Shown one piece after another: positions 48,672 to 57,668 of a DNA stretch of 64,000 nucleotides (position 1 is the stretch's first letter; each line of letters begins with the position of its first letter). Under the pieces are notes generated by a model, which worked only from the letters and a program-made list of their open reading frames with translations, was not told the DNA's origin and did not search any database. This stretch comes from Symbiodinium natans (lineage: Eukaryota; Sar; Dinophyceae; Suessiales; Symbiodiniaceae). The stretch lies in NCBI GenBank assembly GCA_905221605.1, contig CAJNDS010002550.1, positions 189,501 through 253,500 on the forward strand, in the 5' to 3' direction. A program made the translations under genes and the position numbers.

Positions 48672-48957
48672 GCAGAATCTCGTTATTTATTGAAGCTCGG
48701 TGACAAAACTGCAGGGTCGGGGAGGCATTGGGCGGTATTCTACGCCATTCTGGGTGTCATTCTCTTGGACCCGGGTAGCCCTTATTCCCCGTTTTTAGGG
48801 CTTAGGTTCCTTTGTACTTAAATTAAGCCCCTTTGAACCAAAAATTAGCATCCTTCTTGTTCCTAAGTAACTCTTGAATCTAGAAGAAATTCTCTCTGAC
48901 CGGGCGTGCAAATTAAAACTTTGGATGCCGATGGAGTTTCTTGAGCATGGAACTACA
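48672..48957 (+). CDS. two exon parts separated by a 130-nt family D intron candidate
   Basis: Part 1 (48672-48753): ESRYLLKLGDKTAGSGRHWA then VFYAIL. Part 2 (48884-48957): EILSDRACKLKLWMPMEFLE then HGTT and TGA at 48955-48957. The reading frames of the parts differ by one, and removing GTGTCATTCT...AATCTAG (48754-48883) restores one frame. GGCCCGCAG precedes part 1. Confidence 0.55.
48764..48883. mobile_element. MITE family D copy inside a candidate gene
   Basis: CTTGGACCCGGGTAGCCC at left, AACTCTTGAATCTAG at right. ATTCTC flanks both sides (48759 and 48889), like a target-site duplication. Confidence 0.85.
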
Positions 48958-49327
48958 TGAGTGTTTCCGAAAATAGGCGTACCCTTTTTGGGGGGTCAAA
49001 GCAATTTGGGGAATAATAGGGGAAAAACCACATCTCCGCGTTGGCATGTGTGCTTGGTTGGTGTAGTTTCTGGCACATAGGCGATTCCAGGACGACCTAA
49101 ACCCTGAACCCTAAACCCTAACCCCTAAACCCTAACCCCTAAACCCTAATTAACACCCTCTAATCCCGTAAAGCAGGCCCATGTTTCTAGAGGGTCGGGG
49201 GATGGGGATTCTAAGGCCCAATGGCCCTAAATCCGAAACCCTAAACCCCAAACCCTAAACCCTGAGCCCATACTGGTGCATTGGCGTGTGCCTGCATGAC
49301 ACCAGCTGCGTTGCGGGGTTTTTACAG

Positions 49328-49395
49328 ACTTCAACTTCAATCTGAAGCCCCAAGCCTCAACCTTTGCGGCCGAAAGCCTCAACTTCGGGTTTACG
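49328..49395 (+). CDS. candidate internal exon with GTTTAGGG donor
   Basis: GGGGTTTTTACAG before; FNFNLKPQASTFAAESLNFG then FT; ends ACG|GTTTAGGG. Both splice signals canonical. Confidence 0.58.
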
Positions 49396-49599
49396 GTTTA
49401 GGGTTTAGGGTTTAGGGTTAGGGTTCAGGGTTCAGGGTACAGACTCTAGTACAGTCCCTAACTTTACAACCATTAGTTGCACAGTCCCATACCCCAAACT
49501 TAAGACTTTGGACCCTCAATCCTCAACCCTGAACGCTCAAGCCTCAACCCTAAGCCCCTAAATCGAAACCCTCAACCCCGCAGACCCTGAATCCCTTAA

Positions 49600-49695
49600 C
49601 CCTAAACCCTAATCCCTTAACCCTAAACCCTAAACCCCAAACCCTAAACCTAAACCCCAAACCCCAAACCCTAAACCCTAAACCCTAAACCCTAA
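49600..49695. repeat. CCCTAAA/CCCCAAA array
   Basis: Thirteen units ending CCCTAACAACCACCCAG. Confidence 0.95.
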
Positions 49696-49696
49696 C

Positions 49697-49771
49697 AACC
49701 ACCCAGAGGAGGCAAAGCAGGCCATCGACGCCGCCTGCAGGGAGCTGGGCAAGGGCTACAGCTGCAAGGCG
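49697..49771 (+). CDS. candidate internal exon with GTTTAGGG donor
   Basis: NHPEEAKQAIDAACRELGKG then YSCKA, ending GCG|GTTTAGGG. Strongly helical and GC-rich at third positions. The true acceptor may be ACCACCCAG at 49699-49707. Confidence 0.6.
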
Positions 49772-50267
49772 GTTTAGGGTTTAGGGTTTGGGGTTTAGGG
49801 ACTGGGGTTTAGGGTTTGGGGTTTAGGGTTTAGGGTTTAGGGTCTAGGGACCCTAAACCCAGACCTGAACTCCCAACTAGGGTGGTAAACCCAAATTCGT
49901 ACCCCTGGTGTATTCCTAGGTTACTCTGGGGTCTAGATGCTCCACTAGACTTTCAACTTTCAAGGCCCTCGACCTAAACCCCCAAACCTTAAACCTTAAA
50001 CCTAAACCTGTGCTAAGGGCTCAAGGGTAGTTGCAGACCCACCCTCAAGAGCCTGAATCCTGAAACCCTCCAATGTGCATCTCCCCCCAAACCTAAAAAT
50101 GAACCCCTTGTGACGATACAGGGTTCAAGGGAAAGAACCGACATAAACCTAAACACTGATTGAGGGTAGCGGTACTTTTGAAAGTTGTGCAAGCCCTCAA
50201 CCCTGAACCCGAAACCCTTAAATACCCTAAACCCCAAACCCCAAACCCTAAACCCTAAACCCTAAAC

Positions 50268-50354
50268 CCTGGAGGTGGTCTCCTGGGATGATGTCTGCCG
50301 CGGCCACCAGGGCTCCCTGAGCTGTGGCGGGCCCAACATCACCGACTCGAGGCC
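50268..50354 (+). CDS. candidate internal exon, Cys-containing
   Basis: Directly after a C-rich array: EVVSWDDVCRGHQGSLSCGG then PNITDSRP. Extracellular or enzyme-like make-up with two Cys; family not recognised. The left edge lacks CAG. Confidence 0.52.
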
Positions 50355-50429
50355 TTCAGGGTTTAGGGTTTAGGGTTTAGGGTTTAGGGTTTAGTGTTAC
50401 AGGGTTTAGTGTTACAGGGTTTCGGGCTT

Positions 50430-50540
50430 AGGGTTCATGACGTTTTTAGGGCCCACCGAGGTTGTACGTCTTTTGGGTGTCGTAGGATTTCCAGGGTTTT
50501 GCGGGGCTTAGAATCGGATCTCTTCCTTGGAATGTTTTAC
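50430..50540 (+). CDS. coding-like island before a family N element
   Basis: VHDVFRAHRGCTSFGCRRIS then RVLRGLESDLFLGMFYWL; family N text starts near 50541. Confidence 0.35.
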
Positions 50541-50615
50541 TGGCTGGTTCTTCGTAGGGAGTGGGGGAATGAGGTACCCTATACAATCCCTTAAAGGGCA
50601 CATATAGGGCCCCAA
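50541..50615. mobile_element. truncated MITE family N copy
   Basis: TTCGTAGGGAGTGGGGGAAT ... CCCTTAAAGGGCACAT, cut off by C-rich repeats. The full copy is at 60882. Confidence 0.6.
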
Positions 50616-50787
50616 TTCTCCTAAACCCTTAGCCCTAAACCCTAAACCTTAAACCCTAAACCCCAAACCCGAAACCCTAAACCCTAAACCCTAAACCTCC
50701 CTACACTGGCCCTACACCCCACATGGGAATCAGGTTCGGGGTTCTCAGGTTTGGGGCCTCTGAACTTTGGGGTTCTTCAAATTCCAG

Positions 50788-50854
50788 CCGACGCCAGCTG
50801 CAAGGGGCAGCGGCCAGAGCCCCAAAGCCCTCGAGCTCTACTGGCATGCTCAGG
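50788..50854 (+). CDS. candidate internal exon with GTTTAGGG donor
   Basis: TCAAATTCCAG before; PTPAARGSGQSPKALELYWH then AQ; ends CAGG|GTTTAGGG. Confidence 0.55.
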
Positions 50855-50974
50855 GTTTAGGGTTTAGGGTTTAGGGTTTAGGGTTTAGGGTTTAGGGTTT
50901 CTCAAGAACCTCCTCCCCCCCCCTCCCCCTAAACCTTGAAACCCCGCTTCCTCCTCATCTCATGGCTGAGTTAC

Positions 50975-51073
50975 TCTAAACCCGAAACCCTAAACCCTAA
51001 ACCCTAAACCCTAAACCCTAAACCCTAAACCCTAAACCCTAAGCCCTAAACCCTAAACCCTGAACCCTGAACC
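50975..51073. repeat. CCCTAAA array
   Basis: Fourteen units. Confidence 0.97.
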
Positions 51074-51076
51074 CAG

Positions 51077-51133
51077 GCTCACAGCGCGGAGTGGCCAAAG
51101 CTTGTGCCTTGCCTTCGTTCGCCAAAAGGGTTT
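51077..51133 (+). CDS. candidate internal exon
   Basis: GAACCCAG before; SQRGVAKACALPSFAKR; then GTTTTGG. Confidence 0.45.
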
Positions 51134-51277
51134 TGGTTATAAGGACCCTACTTAAAGGGGACTCGGGGGGGGGGTTTAGGGTTTAGGGTTTAGGGTTTAG
51201 GGTTTAGGGTTTAGGGTTTAGGGTTTAGGGTTTAGGGCACTTATAACTGGGGTTAGAAGGACCCATGAACCTCCAAG
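51134..51277. mobile_element. MITE family A derivative with TTTAGGG inside
   Basis: GGTTATAAGGACCCTACTTA, then a G-rich array (51172-51238), then CTTATAACTGGGGTTAG and CCATGAACCTCCAAG. Confidence 0.65.
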
Positions 51278-51317
51278 TGTACCAAGGGGCTTAAGACTCC
51301 AACTCCTACGGTTATAC

Positions 51318-51411
51318 CTCGGGACTTTCCCCCCTTAATAGGGACCAGAGTACTTCCCTCCATGGTTATCCCCTTTCTTGACTGCTAGTCTAAGGGGGGA
51401 ATATTCCCAAG
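51318..51411. mobile_element. MITE family B copy
   Basis: CTCGGGACTTTCCCCCCTTA at left, GGGGGGAATATTCCCAAG at right. Confidence 0.75.
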
Positions 51412-51565
51412 TTGTGCCCTTTAAGTTTCCCTTGAACCCCTAAACCCCTAAACCCCTAAGCCCCAGACCCTAAACCCTAAACCCTTAAACCCTAACCCTT
51501 AAACCCTAAACCCTAAACCCTAAACCCTAACTTTTTTGGGATCTGTAAACAAAGGATCGGCTCAG

Positions 51566-51640
51566 GGGTCCAAGGCAAAGTCCCCGGAATGGACCTATCT
51601 AGCATGCGCTTGGGCCCGAAAGCTACTACATGGGGTTTAA
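51566..51640 (+). CDS. candidate exon
   Basis: ATCGGCTCAG before; SKAKSPEWTYLACAWARKLL then HGV and TAA (51637-51639). G-rich repeats follow, with a poly-G run at 51692. Confidence 0.45.
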   Translation, partial: GSKAKSPEWTYLACAWARKLLHGV

Positions 51641-51774
51641 GGCTTAGGGTTTAAGGTTTGGGGTTTAGGGGCCCTTAGGGTTACTACATGGGGGGGGGGG
51701 GGGGGGGGTGGGGGTTTAGGGTTTAGGGTTTAGGGTTTAAGGTTTGGGGTTTAGGGGCCCTTAGGGTTTAGGGA

Positions 51775-52045
51775 CGACAATGATATAATGATGACCTTGA
51801 TGATGAGGATGTGAGTGAGGGTGCTGCTGCTGTAGATGAGGATTCTAGTTGTTCTAGTTAGAATCACAAATGACAGTTCTTGTAGTTGTATGTTTATTGT
51901 TGTTGTCGTTGCTTTGTTTTTCAGCGTTTGCCGTTTGTACTATTACTGGTCCTGTTCTTGTTACCACTACTATTCTGTTTATCATCATGATTACCATCAT
52001 TATGGTGATGAGGATGGGGATGACGATACTGCTCCTGATGATGGT
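51775..52045. other. trinucleotide-biased low-complexity stretch
   Basis: GATGATG, GTTGTTG and CATCATTA-like runs give long hydrophobic open frames (Val/Leu/Ile/Met). I treat these as composition artefacts; a real transmembrane exon cannot be excluded. Confidence 0.6.
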
Positions 52046-52049
52046 GCAG

Positions 52050-52110
52050 GTACACGGTGCGCAGCGACAACTGGAACGAGAGGCAGGTCTGCACCCGCAT
52101 TCACTTATAA
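52050..52110 (+). CDS. candidate terminal exon
   Basis: GATGGTGCAG before; YTVRSDNWNERQVCTRIHL and TAA at 52108-52110. Codon use is GC-rich, unlike the stretch before it. Confidence 0.55.
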
Positions 52111-52285
52111 AATCTTCTGAAAAGGCTGCAACCCCATGTCTCAGCCACCCAGCGACAAAGACAACTTATTGCAAAAGAACAGCATGCATCGGTCATGCAT
52201 GGGGAGTGCTCTGACAACTCCTGTGCGACCAGTCAAAACGCTAACATCACCTCTCTGTTTCTGATTTTCGTCTGGGCGTTTTCAG

Positions 52286-52440
52286 CAGGGACTTGGGATG
52301 ATGGGGCACGTCCAGAGTTTCAAAATCTAGGGCGAGACGTCGCCAAGACAGGCTGGGAAGGATATCAGCCGACGACCTCTTTGTGCTCGCCCGCGGACAG
52401 GAGGAGGAGGAGACCTACTCTGAGCCATTTGGGGCCTTAG
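52286..52440 (+). CDS. candidate exon pair
   Basis: After CGTTTTCAG: GTWDDGARPEFQNLGRDVAK. After GATATCAG (ends 52366) another frame: DDLFVLARGQEEEETYSEPF then GAL. The frame switch suggests two exons or a frame break. Confidence 0.42.
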
Positions 52441-52454
52441 GTGTTTGCGGTGCG

Positions 52455-52540
52455 TAGGGTAGTTTTAGGTATGCTCTTGGGGTCCACGTACCACTGTAAT
52501 AGTATTCACGTATAGCTTTAGGGCCCAAGCATATGCTACA
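52455..52540. mobile_element. family M element
   Basis: AGTTTTAGGTATGCTCTTGG ... TTTAGGGCCCAAGCATATGC. Confidence 0.45.
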
Positions 52541-52575
52541 TTGCCCCCTAAACCCTAAATCCTAAACCGTAAAGC

Positions 52576-52638
52576 GCGGCACCGACTGGCGTCGGCCTCC
52601 CCGTGGCCGCCGCGCGGGCAACCATGCTGCTGCACTAG
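52576..52638 (+). CDS. candidate terminal exon
   Basis: After a few C-rich units: AAPTGVGLPVAAARATMLLH and TAG. Another frame is also open. Confidence 0.35.
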   Translation, partial: AAPTGVGLPVAAARATMLLH

Positions 52639-52639
52639 T

Positions 52640-53240
52640 TAGGGTTTGTGGCTGTGCGCGATGTGTGTGTGTGTGTGTGTGCTTTTGCTTGCGCTAGGTT
52701 CGGATGATGTGCCTCGGGACCAGTGGGTGTGACGGTGCTGGGGCCAGGGTGAGAGCGCGATATGAGAGATGCAGCATGGGCTAATCCACTTCCGACATGG
52801 TCGGACCCCCCTTCTGTACGGTGTTTGTCCTCGGGGTCATTTGTTTTGCTGGGTCAACAGGGGGCGGAATGTCAGTCATCCTCGGCCACTCTGGCTTAAA
52901 GCTGTCGCGGGGGCCGTTGGGGGGGGGCCGCACATGGTGCAGTCTCCCTCTCCTCTGCTGGGTGTGGTTTTTCTGGTGGTGTGCCGGGTGTGCCAGTGAG
53001 GTTTGCCCACCCGTGTGGTCGGCGGTTGGGCTTATCACGTGGTTGTCTGCGGGGGTTTTGCGCACGGGGTCTCGACCCTAAGTTGCCTTCAGGCTGTGCA
53101 CGAGGTGTGTGTGGACAGGGGGTCCCTTTGGTGTTATCGCGTACGGTGCGAGGTCCAGGGAGGGGGCGCTTTGGTCGGACTTGTGACTCCTCTGTTTCTT
53201 TTTCTCGCTCTTTGGGGAAGGCCACGAGCCGACCCTGCAG
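52640..53240. other. array-free GC/GT-rich block, no gene settled
   Basis: A GT microsatellite at 52660-52682, then about 550 bp without telomere units. Overlapping frames of 90-130 codons exist on both strands (minus-strand ones are Pro/Arg-rich, for example 52896-53282). None has splice or start signals that single it out. Confidence 0.4.
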
Positions 53241-53492
53241 TGGGGCATTCCTATCGGGAATCCCCGGATGTTCGGGCGTCACCTACGTGGGGGCGCCCTT
53301 GTGTTGAGCGAGCTCTTCTTTGGACAGGGGTACCTGATATCGCCCTTTCACCTGCCTCTTAGCCCCTCCGGGGATCCCCGCTGGTTCCAATATGGAGGGC
53401 TCTTCAATTTTGTAGCACCTGGAGGCCGCCGCGCCCAACGCGGAGTCGGTGCTAATTGGTTGGTTCTGGGGAGTAGGGGCTACATTCGGCGC

Positions 53493-53495
<3 letters not shown>
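53240..53495 (+). CDS. candidate long exon (about 85 codons)
   Basis: GACCCTGCAG before; WGIPIGNPRMFGRHLRGGAL, VLSELFFGQGYLISPFHLPL, SPSGDPRWFQYGGLFNFVAP, then a basic tail running into a TTC microsatellite (53503-53530). Protein-like; family not recognised. Confidence 0.48.
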
Positions 53496-53523
<28 letters not shown>

Positions 53524-53561
53524 CTTCTTCCTAAACCCTAAACCCTAAACCCTAAACCCTA

Positions 53562-53694
53562 CATGGACCCTTCGGGACAAGGGGTCTTGGGCTCTTCTGG
53601 GGGCAAGGAGCTTGCCCCAGTCTCCTTGCGGGAGTACTTGAAGAAGATGGGCAAGTACGGCGGATACGCAGGCCTGGGAGCTTGTGGGTTCAAG
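53562..53694 (+). CDS. candidate exon with ATG
   Basis: Follows a C-rich array. MDPSGQGVLGSSGGKELAPV, SLREYLKKMGKYGGYAGLGA, CGFK, ending TTCAAG|GGTTTAGG. The SLREYLKKMGKYGGY segment faintly recalls OTU-type cysteine proteases; not enough to assign. The ATGGACCCTT text also occurs at MITE ends, so the ATG may be element-derived. Confidence 0.55.
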
Positions 53695-53789
53695 GGTTTA
53701 GGCCGCTTTTAGGGTTAGGGTTTAGGGTTTAGGGTTTAGGGTTTAGGGTTTGGGGTTGAGGGTTTAGGGTTTGAGTCCTGACTTTTGGC

Positions 53790-53848
53790 AGACGCTGAAG
53801 AGGCCTCGCCCCCGACGCGGACTTGGCAGACGCAGCTGCCGACAATGA
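53790..53848 (+). CDS. candidate acidic exon with possible one-base deletion
   Basis: TTTTGGCAG before, ACAATGAG|GTGAGC after. One frame starts ADAEEASP; after the CCCCC run another gives DADLADAAADNE. One extra C would fuse them into a single Asp/Ala/Glu-rich stretch. Confidence 0.5.
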
Positions 53849-54149
53849 GGTGAGCATCAGGCAGGCAGGGGCAGGGGCAGGTTGGTGCATACCTGGATTT
53901 ACCCTAAGACCCTAAACCCTAATCTCCTAAAGCCCGAAAACCCTAAAACCCTAAAGCCCCAAAGCAAAACCCTAAAGCCCTAACACCCTGAAACCCTAAA
54001 GCCCGAAGAGCCAAAGCCCTAAAGCCCGAAAACCCTCTAACCCTAAAGCTCTAAACGCCTCAAATTTTAAAGCCCTAAAGCCCTCAAGCCCCTAAAGCCC
54101 GAAAGCCCTCAACCCCGAAGAAGCAGGCCTCCCAGTCCGCGCCCACATA

Positions 54150-54437
54150 CGCCAACATGCCTGGCCTCTCCACATTCGAGACAACGACATCATCGTCGCA
54201 ATGTTGGGGCACCTTCGTTTGAGACGGCCACGCGTACCGCCGTTGAAGCCTGGCGCGCCGGTGTGCAGAGGTTCTCTTTCAGTCATTGGTCAGGCAGCGC
54301 TACTTGCTGAGTCCGCGCAGGATTGTTTTTGTCTTTGGTTCAGACATCGGCCAATGTCCATCCGCAGATCCTCAACCCAGGGCTCACAAGGGGGTGTCCA
54401 CGGGTTTCAGAAGCTTCATGGGCCCAGAAAAGTTTGG
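54150..54437 (+). CDS. coding-like island, frame unresolved
   Basis: Three frames are open over much of it: PSFETATRTAVEAWRAGVQR (early), LAESAQDCFCLWFRHRPMSI (middle), DIGQCPSADPQPRAHKGVST then FRSFMGPEK (late, after TTGGTTCAG). Probably two exons. 53885-54110 before it is diverged C-rich repeat. Confidence 0.4.
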
Positions 54438-54552
54438 ACTGGGAGCCAGAGTAGGCCCTTATTCCCTTGCTTCAAGGTTTAAGGTTTAGGTTCCCTTATA
54501 AACCCCTTTAGATTGAAAAGGGCACCCCTGTTTATCCATAGACTACTCTAGT
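54438..54552. mobile_element. MITE family D copy
   Basis: GGACTGGGAGCCAGAGTAGG at left, TAGACTACTCTAGTCGAG at right. Confidence 0.75.
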
Positions 54553-54616
54553 CGAGGGTTGACGGATCAAAGCACAGGGCTTACCAAGGAATCGTGAAAC
54601 ATGGTTTAGGGTTTAG

Positions 54617-54738
54617 GGTTGGGGTGCTCTTTTTGCCCCGACTCTCTTGCGCCAGAAAGGGGTCTGGGTGGGTTGCTGGCAGGTTTCAGACAACCTTCCT
54701 GCCTGTCCTTGAGGACGCCGGCCGGGAAAGAGGGTAAT
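54617..54738 (+). CDS. coding-like island
   Basis: GVLFLPRLSCARKGSGWVAG then RFQTTFLPVLEDAGRERG and TAA. No acceptor. 54740-54990 shows no gene. Confidence 0.33.
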
Positions 54739-54998
54739 AGTTATCACACAGGACCCAAAATAGGTAGCAACATGAATGAGCCAAAACAGTTAGCAACATT
54801 ATCCTCCCTATCATCCCTACAACCTGCTCCAAGGCCCCTAGCTTAATACAGGGGTCGTAACAATTACTAATAGTATTCCCGTATGGATAACTCCCCCAAA
54901 GTCCTATTCTAATTAAGGATCTAAGGGTGCACAGGGGTCTAAGGGAAACCCCAAGCCCTAAACTTAAACACCAAACCGTAAGGGTTCTAACACGTTCT

Positions 54999-55070
54999 TC
55001 ATAGGCCCAGGACCGAGCCCCCCTTGCTTTGGCATGCTGTCGCTCGCAGACTCACGGCCATACCCTGAAC
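54999..55070 (+). CDS. candidate short exon
   Basis: CTTCATAG before; PRTEPPLLWHAVARRLTAIP then TGA where C-rich units begin. Confidence 0.35.
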
Positions 55071-55186
55071 CCTAAACCCTAAACCCTGAACCCTAAACCC
55101 TGAACCCTGAACTCTAAACCCTAAACCCTGAACCCTAAACCCCTGAATCCTGAACCCCGAACCTTTCCATGGGGCCATCTTGCCAG

Positions 55187-55231
55187 GTTCTAGAGGTTGA
55201 GAAGTTTCGTGGTGCCAAATACCCATCTTAG
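55187..55231 (+). CDS. candidate terminal exon
   Basis: CATCTTGCCAG before; VLEVEKFRGAKYPS and TAG at 55229-55231. Confidence 0.42.
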   Translation, partial: VLEVEKFRGAKYPS

Positions 55232-55250
55232 GGTTTAGCGTGTAGGGTTT

Positions 55251-55368
55251 AGGGCATGTGCCTTTTAAAAGTAAATGTTTCACAGGGTCCTGGTGTGATC
55301 TAATGTGGTATCTTCCGCACATGAAGGGGACATTGGGCTCTCTGGGTACTTACCAGGCTAAGATATGA
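55251..55368 (+). CDS. candidate terminal exon
   Basis: Frame GHVPFKSKCFTGSWCDLMWY then LPHMKGTLGSLGTYQAKI and TGA at 55366-55368. The usable acceptor GTTTCACAG lies inside; the exon may start there (about 55286). Confidence 0.48.
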
Positions 55369-55461
55369 GATTCGGGAATTCCGGTTCCTCAACCCTAAAC
55401 CCTAAACCCTAAACCAATTAAACTCACCCTAAACCCTAAACACCAGAGTGGGTAAACTGCC

Positions 55462-55560
55462 ATGCGCCGTCCCATAAAAGCCTCAGCAGAGCATCCAACA
55501 AATCTCCCAAGCCTTCGCCAGGAACCAGCCCAAGGGGTTCTTGTAGGGTGTCGGGCTCGG
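55462..55560 (+). CDS. candidate first exon with ATG and GTTTAGGG donor
   Basis: ATG at 55462 after an upstream in-frame TAA: MRRPIKASAEHPTNLPSLRQ then EPAQGVLVGCRA; ends TCGG|GTTTAGGG. A CACCAG lies 17 bases before the ATG. Confidence 0.5.
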
Positions 55561-55589
55561 GTTTAGGGTTTAGGGTTTTAGGGTTTAGG

Positions 55590-55700
55590 GTTTAGGCTTA
55601 GGGGTTTAGGGGTTTAGGGGTTTAGGGGTTTAGGGGTTTAGGGGTTTAGGGGTTTAGGGGTTTAGGGGTTTAGGGGTTTAGGGGTTTAGGGGTTTAGGGG
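55590..55700. repeat. TTTAGGGG (8-mer) array
   Basis: About thirteen consecutive TTTAGGGG units. 55700-55845 is decayed G-rich text without a gene. Confidence 0.97.
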
Positions 55701-55877
55701 TTTGAGGGTGTAGCGGTTTATAGGGTTTATAGGGATTACGGATTGGGGTTTTTGGGGTTTTAAGGGTTTGCAGGTCTTATGGGTTTCTCGGGGATTAGAG
55801 GGTGTAGAGAGTTTACAGATTAAGCCCTGCAGAGTGCGGGGCGCCGACCCTAAACTCTAAACCCTGAAGCACCCTAA

Positions 55878-55972
55878 TACGAGGACGGAAGCATGGAGTT
55901 CTGCGCAGAGGCGTACAACTACCAAACCCACTCCGAGGACTCCATCCGCCTGAGCATACACCCTGACGTCCG
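55878..55972 (+). CDS. candidate internal exon, very protein-like
   Basis: YEDGSMEFCAEAYNYQTHSE then DSIRLSIHPDVR, between C-rich units on both sides. No CAG directly before it. Acidic, Tyr-rich, with strongly GC-ending codons. Confidence 0.58.
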
Positions 55973-56073
55973 AAACCCTAATCATCCCTAATCCCTCCAC
56001 CGTAAACCCTAAACCCTGAACCCTGAACCCTAAACCCTAACCCTAAGCCCTAAACCCTAAACCCTTCTGTTAG

Positions 56074-56153
56074 GGGTCGCTTGGGGATTTGGAAGAAAAA
56101 TAAGCGTGCCCCCTTTTGCTCGGGATGAAGGGAATATGGGCTTTAGGGAATGA
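56074..56153 (+). CDS. candidate terminal exon
   Basis: CCTTCTGTTAG before; VAWGFGRKISVPPFARDEGN then MGFRE and TGA at 56151-56153. Confidence 0.45.
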
Positions 56154-56179
56154 AGACCATAATCTGTACATCCAAAATA

Positions 56180-56288
56180 CTTGGTAGCTCAGTGTTCCCC
56201 TTTCTCGTTTTTTGGTCATGGGTTCCCTTGGAAGGTAGCCACCCCGAAAAGGGTGCCCCTTTTCGAAGATGGTTACGGGGCTACTGAG
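56180..56288. mobile_element. MITE family C copy with GT and AG tips
   Basis: ATACTTG|GTAGCTCAGTG at left, ACGGGGCTACTGAG at right. Confidence 0.8.
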
Positions 56289-56293
56289 AATGG

Positions 56294-56552
56294 CTACCCT
56301 AAACCCTAAACCCTAAACCCTAAACCCTAAACCCTAAACCCTAAACCCTAAACCCTAAACCCTAAACCCTAAACCCTAAACCCTAAACCCTAAACCCTAA
56401 ACCCTAAACCCTAAACCCTAAACCCTCAACCCTAAACCCTAAACCCTAAACCCTAAACCCTAAACCCTAAACCCTAAACCCTAAACCCTAAACCCTAAAC
56501 CCTAAACCCTAAACCCTAAACCCTAAACCCTAAACCCTAAACCCTAAACCCT
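56294..56552. repeat. long CCCTAAA array
   Basis: 37 units, almost all perfect, ending CCCTGCCCAGCCAG. Confidence 0.99.
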
Positions 56553-56562
56553 GCCCAGCCAG

Positions 56563-56638
56563 GATGATCCCAAGAATCTCGTGCTTCTCTGCACCTCTCA
56601 AGGCCGCCATGGGTGTCATTCTGCTCAGCGTGCACAAG
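56563..56638 (+). CDS. candidate exon with canonical splice sites
   Basis: GCCCAGCCAG before, CACAAG|GTATAC after. Two frames are good: MIPRISCFSAPLKAAMGVIL (starting at ATG 56564) or DDPKNLVLLCTSQGRHGCHS. Confidence 0.52.
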
Positions 56639-56643
56639 GTATA

Positions 56644-56814
56644 CTTGGAGGGTTTAGGGTTTAGGGTTTAGGGTTTAGGGTTTAGGGTTTAGGGTTTAGG
56701 GTTTAGGGTGGTTCATGGGTAGTTAAAGAGCAGGCTTAGAAGTACCCTAAATAGGGTTCTAAGTACACTTATCATACTTCTAACCCTACTTATAACTACC
56801 CATGATCCTCCAAG
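56644..56814. mobile_element. MITE family A copy with TTTAGGG in its left TIR
   Basis: CTTGGAG, about 60 bp of TTTAGGG (56651-56710), then GGTTCATGGGTAGTTA, and right tip CCATGATCCTCCAAG. Confidence 0.85.
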
Positions 56815-56840
56815 TAGGGCATGGGGTTGAGGTTTAGAGC

Positions 56841-56939
56841 ATGGCATTTCTGGTTCAGGTAAAACACCAGTCTCAAGGTAATGGTCACACAACAAGTGGG
56901 GCTTTACCTTTCCGCCACGGTTACACCTTGACCACCTGA
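56841..56939 (+). CDS. small complete frame (32 codons)
   Basis: ATG to TGA: MAFLVQVKHQSQGNGHTTSG then ALPFRHGYTLTT. A GTTCAG|GTAAAACACCAG inside it could also be read as splice sites. Confidence 0.3.
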   Translation: MAFLVQVKHQSQGNGHTTSGALPFRHGYTLTT

Positions 56940-57109
56940 GGCAAGGCTGAAGTGGATAAAGCCCCCGATGACTTAAGTTCAGGATAGGAGGGGTCTAGGG
57001 GTCAGGGTATAGAGCTTAGGGCTTAGGGCTTCGCTCGAGGATCCTTAGGCTAAACCCGAACCCCTAAACCCTAAACCCTAAACCCTAAACAACCAAAAAC
57101 CTGGGGCAG

Positions 57110-57199
57110 GCACAGCCTTGCAGCAGCAAGGCCCTGGTAACCAGCGGCTCTTTCTGCACGACCTCCAGGTGCTTTGGCTGAGGGCTTCCCAGGCCATTT
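57110..57199 (+). CDS. candidate internal exon
   Basis: CTGGGGCAG before; TALQQQGPGNQRLFLHDLQV then LWLRASQAI; ends CATTT|GTTTAGAG. Gln/Leu-rich. Confidence 0.55.
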
Positions 57200-57242
57200 G
57201 TTTAGAGTTTAGGGTTTAGGGTTTAGGGTTTAGGGTTTGGGG

Positions 57243-57468
57243 CTGCCCAGCAGTACCCTTACTGCCCCTTTTTTTTTGTGGGGGGGGGGGGGGGGGGGGG
57301 GTTAGGTCCCCTTGTAAACCCCTTTAGGGCACCCTTTTTTCTCCTAGGTTAGTGGGCAACCTAGTAGTGGTTGTTCTTATTCTGAATATCATTGGCATTA
57401 TTGTTTTTTCATTATTATGATTGTTTTTGTTTCAACATTTGTGTATCTTTCTTTTTGTTGCCTTTTCT

Positions 57469-57499
<31 letters not shown>

Positions 57500-57500
57500 T
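57243..57500. other. chimeric MITE remnant with two long poly-G tracts
   Basis: Left GCCCAGCAGTACCCTTACTG (family C), right CTCCTAGGTTAGTGGGC (family D); poly-G at 57283-57301 and 57471-57497; a T-rich stretch between. Gly-rich frames after 57390 are artefacts. 57500-57640 shows no gene. Confidence 0.6.
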
Positions 57501-57668
57501 TCACGGATGTTTTGTGGGTTTGGGGATTTCAAGGGTTTTTTTGGGAGGGTTTGGGATTTCAAGGGGTTGGGGTTGGGAGGGTTCAGGGGTGAGGAGTTCG
57601 GGTATTGGCGGTTTAGGGGGTGCAGGCTCTGGGGATTAGGATTAAGGTTTAGGGTTTAGGGTTAGGGC

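Noticed and set aside
51836-52214. Hydrophobic 94- and 114-codon frames as a membrane protein
   Set aside because: Arise from trinucleotide-biased text; GC-ending codons only appear from 52050, where a different frame is used.
52781-53282. Pro/Arg-rich minus-strand frames that could be a retroelement gag-like protein
   Set aside because: Two overlapping frames of the same style reflect GT-rich composition of the + strand; no nucleocapsid finger, protease or reverse-transcriptase motif nearby.
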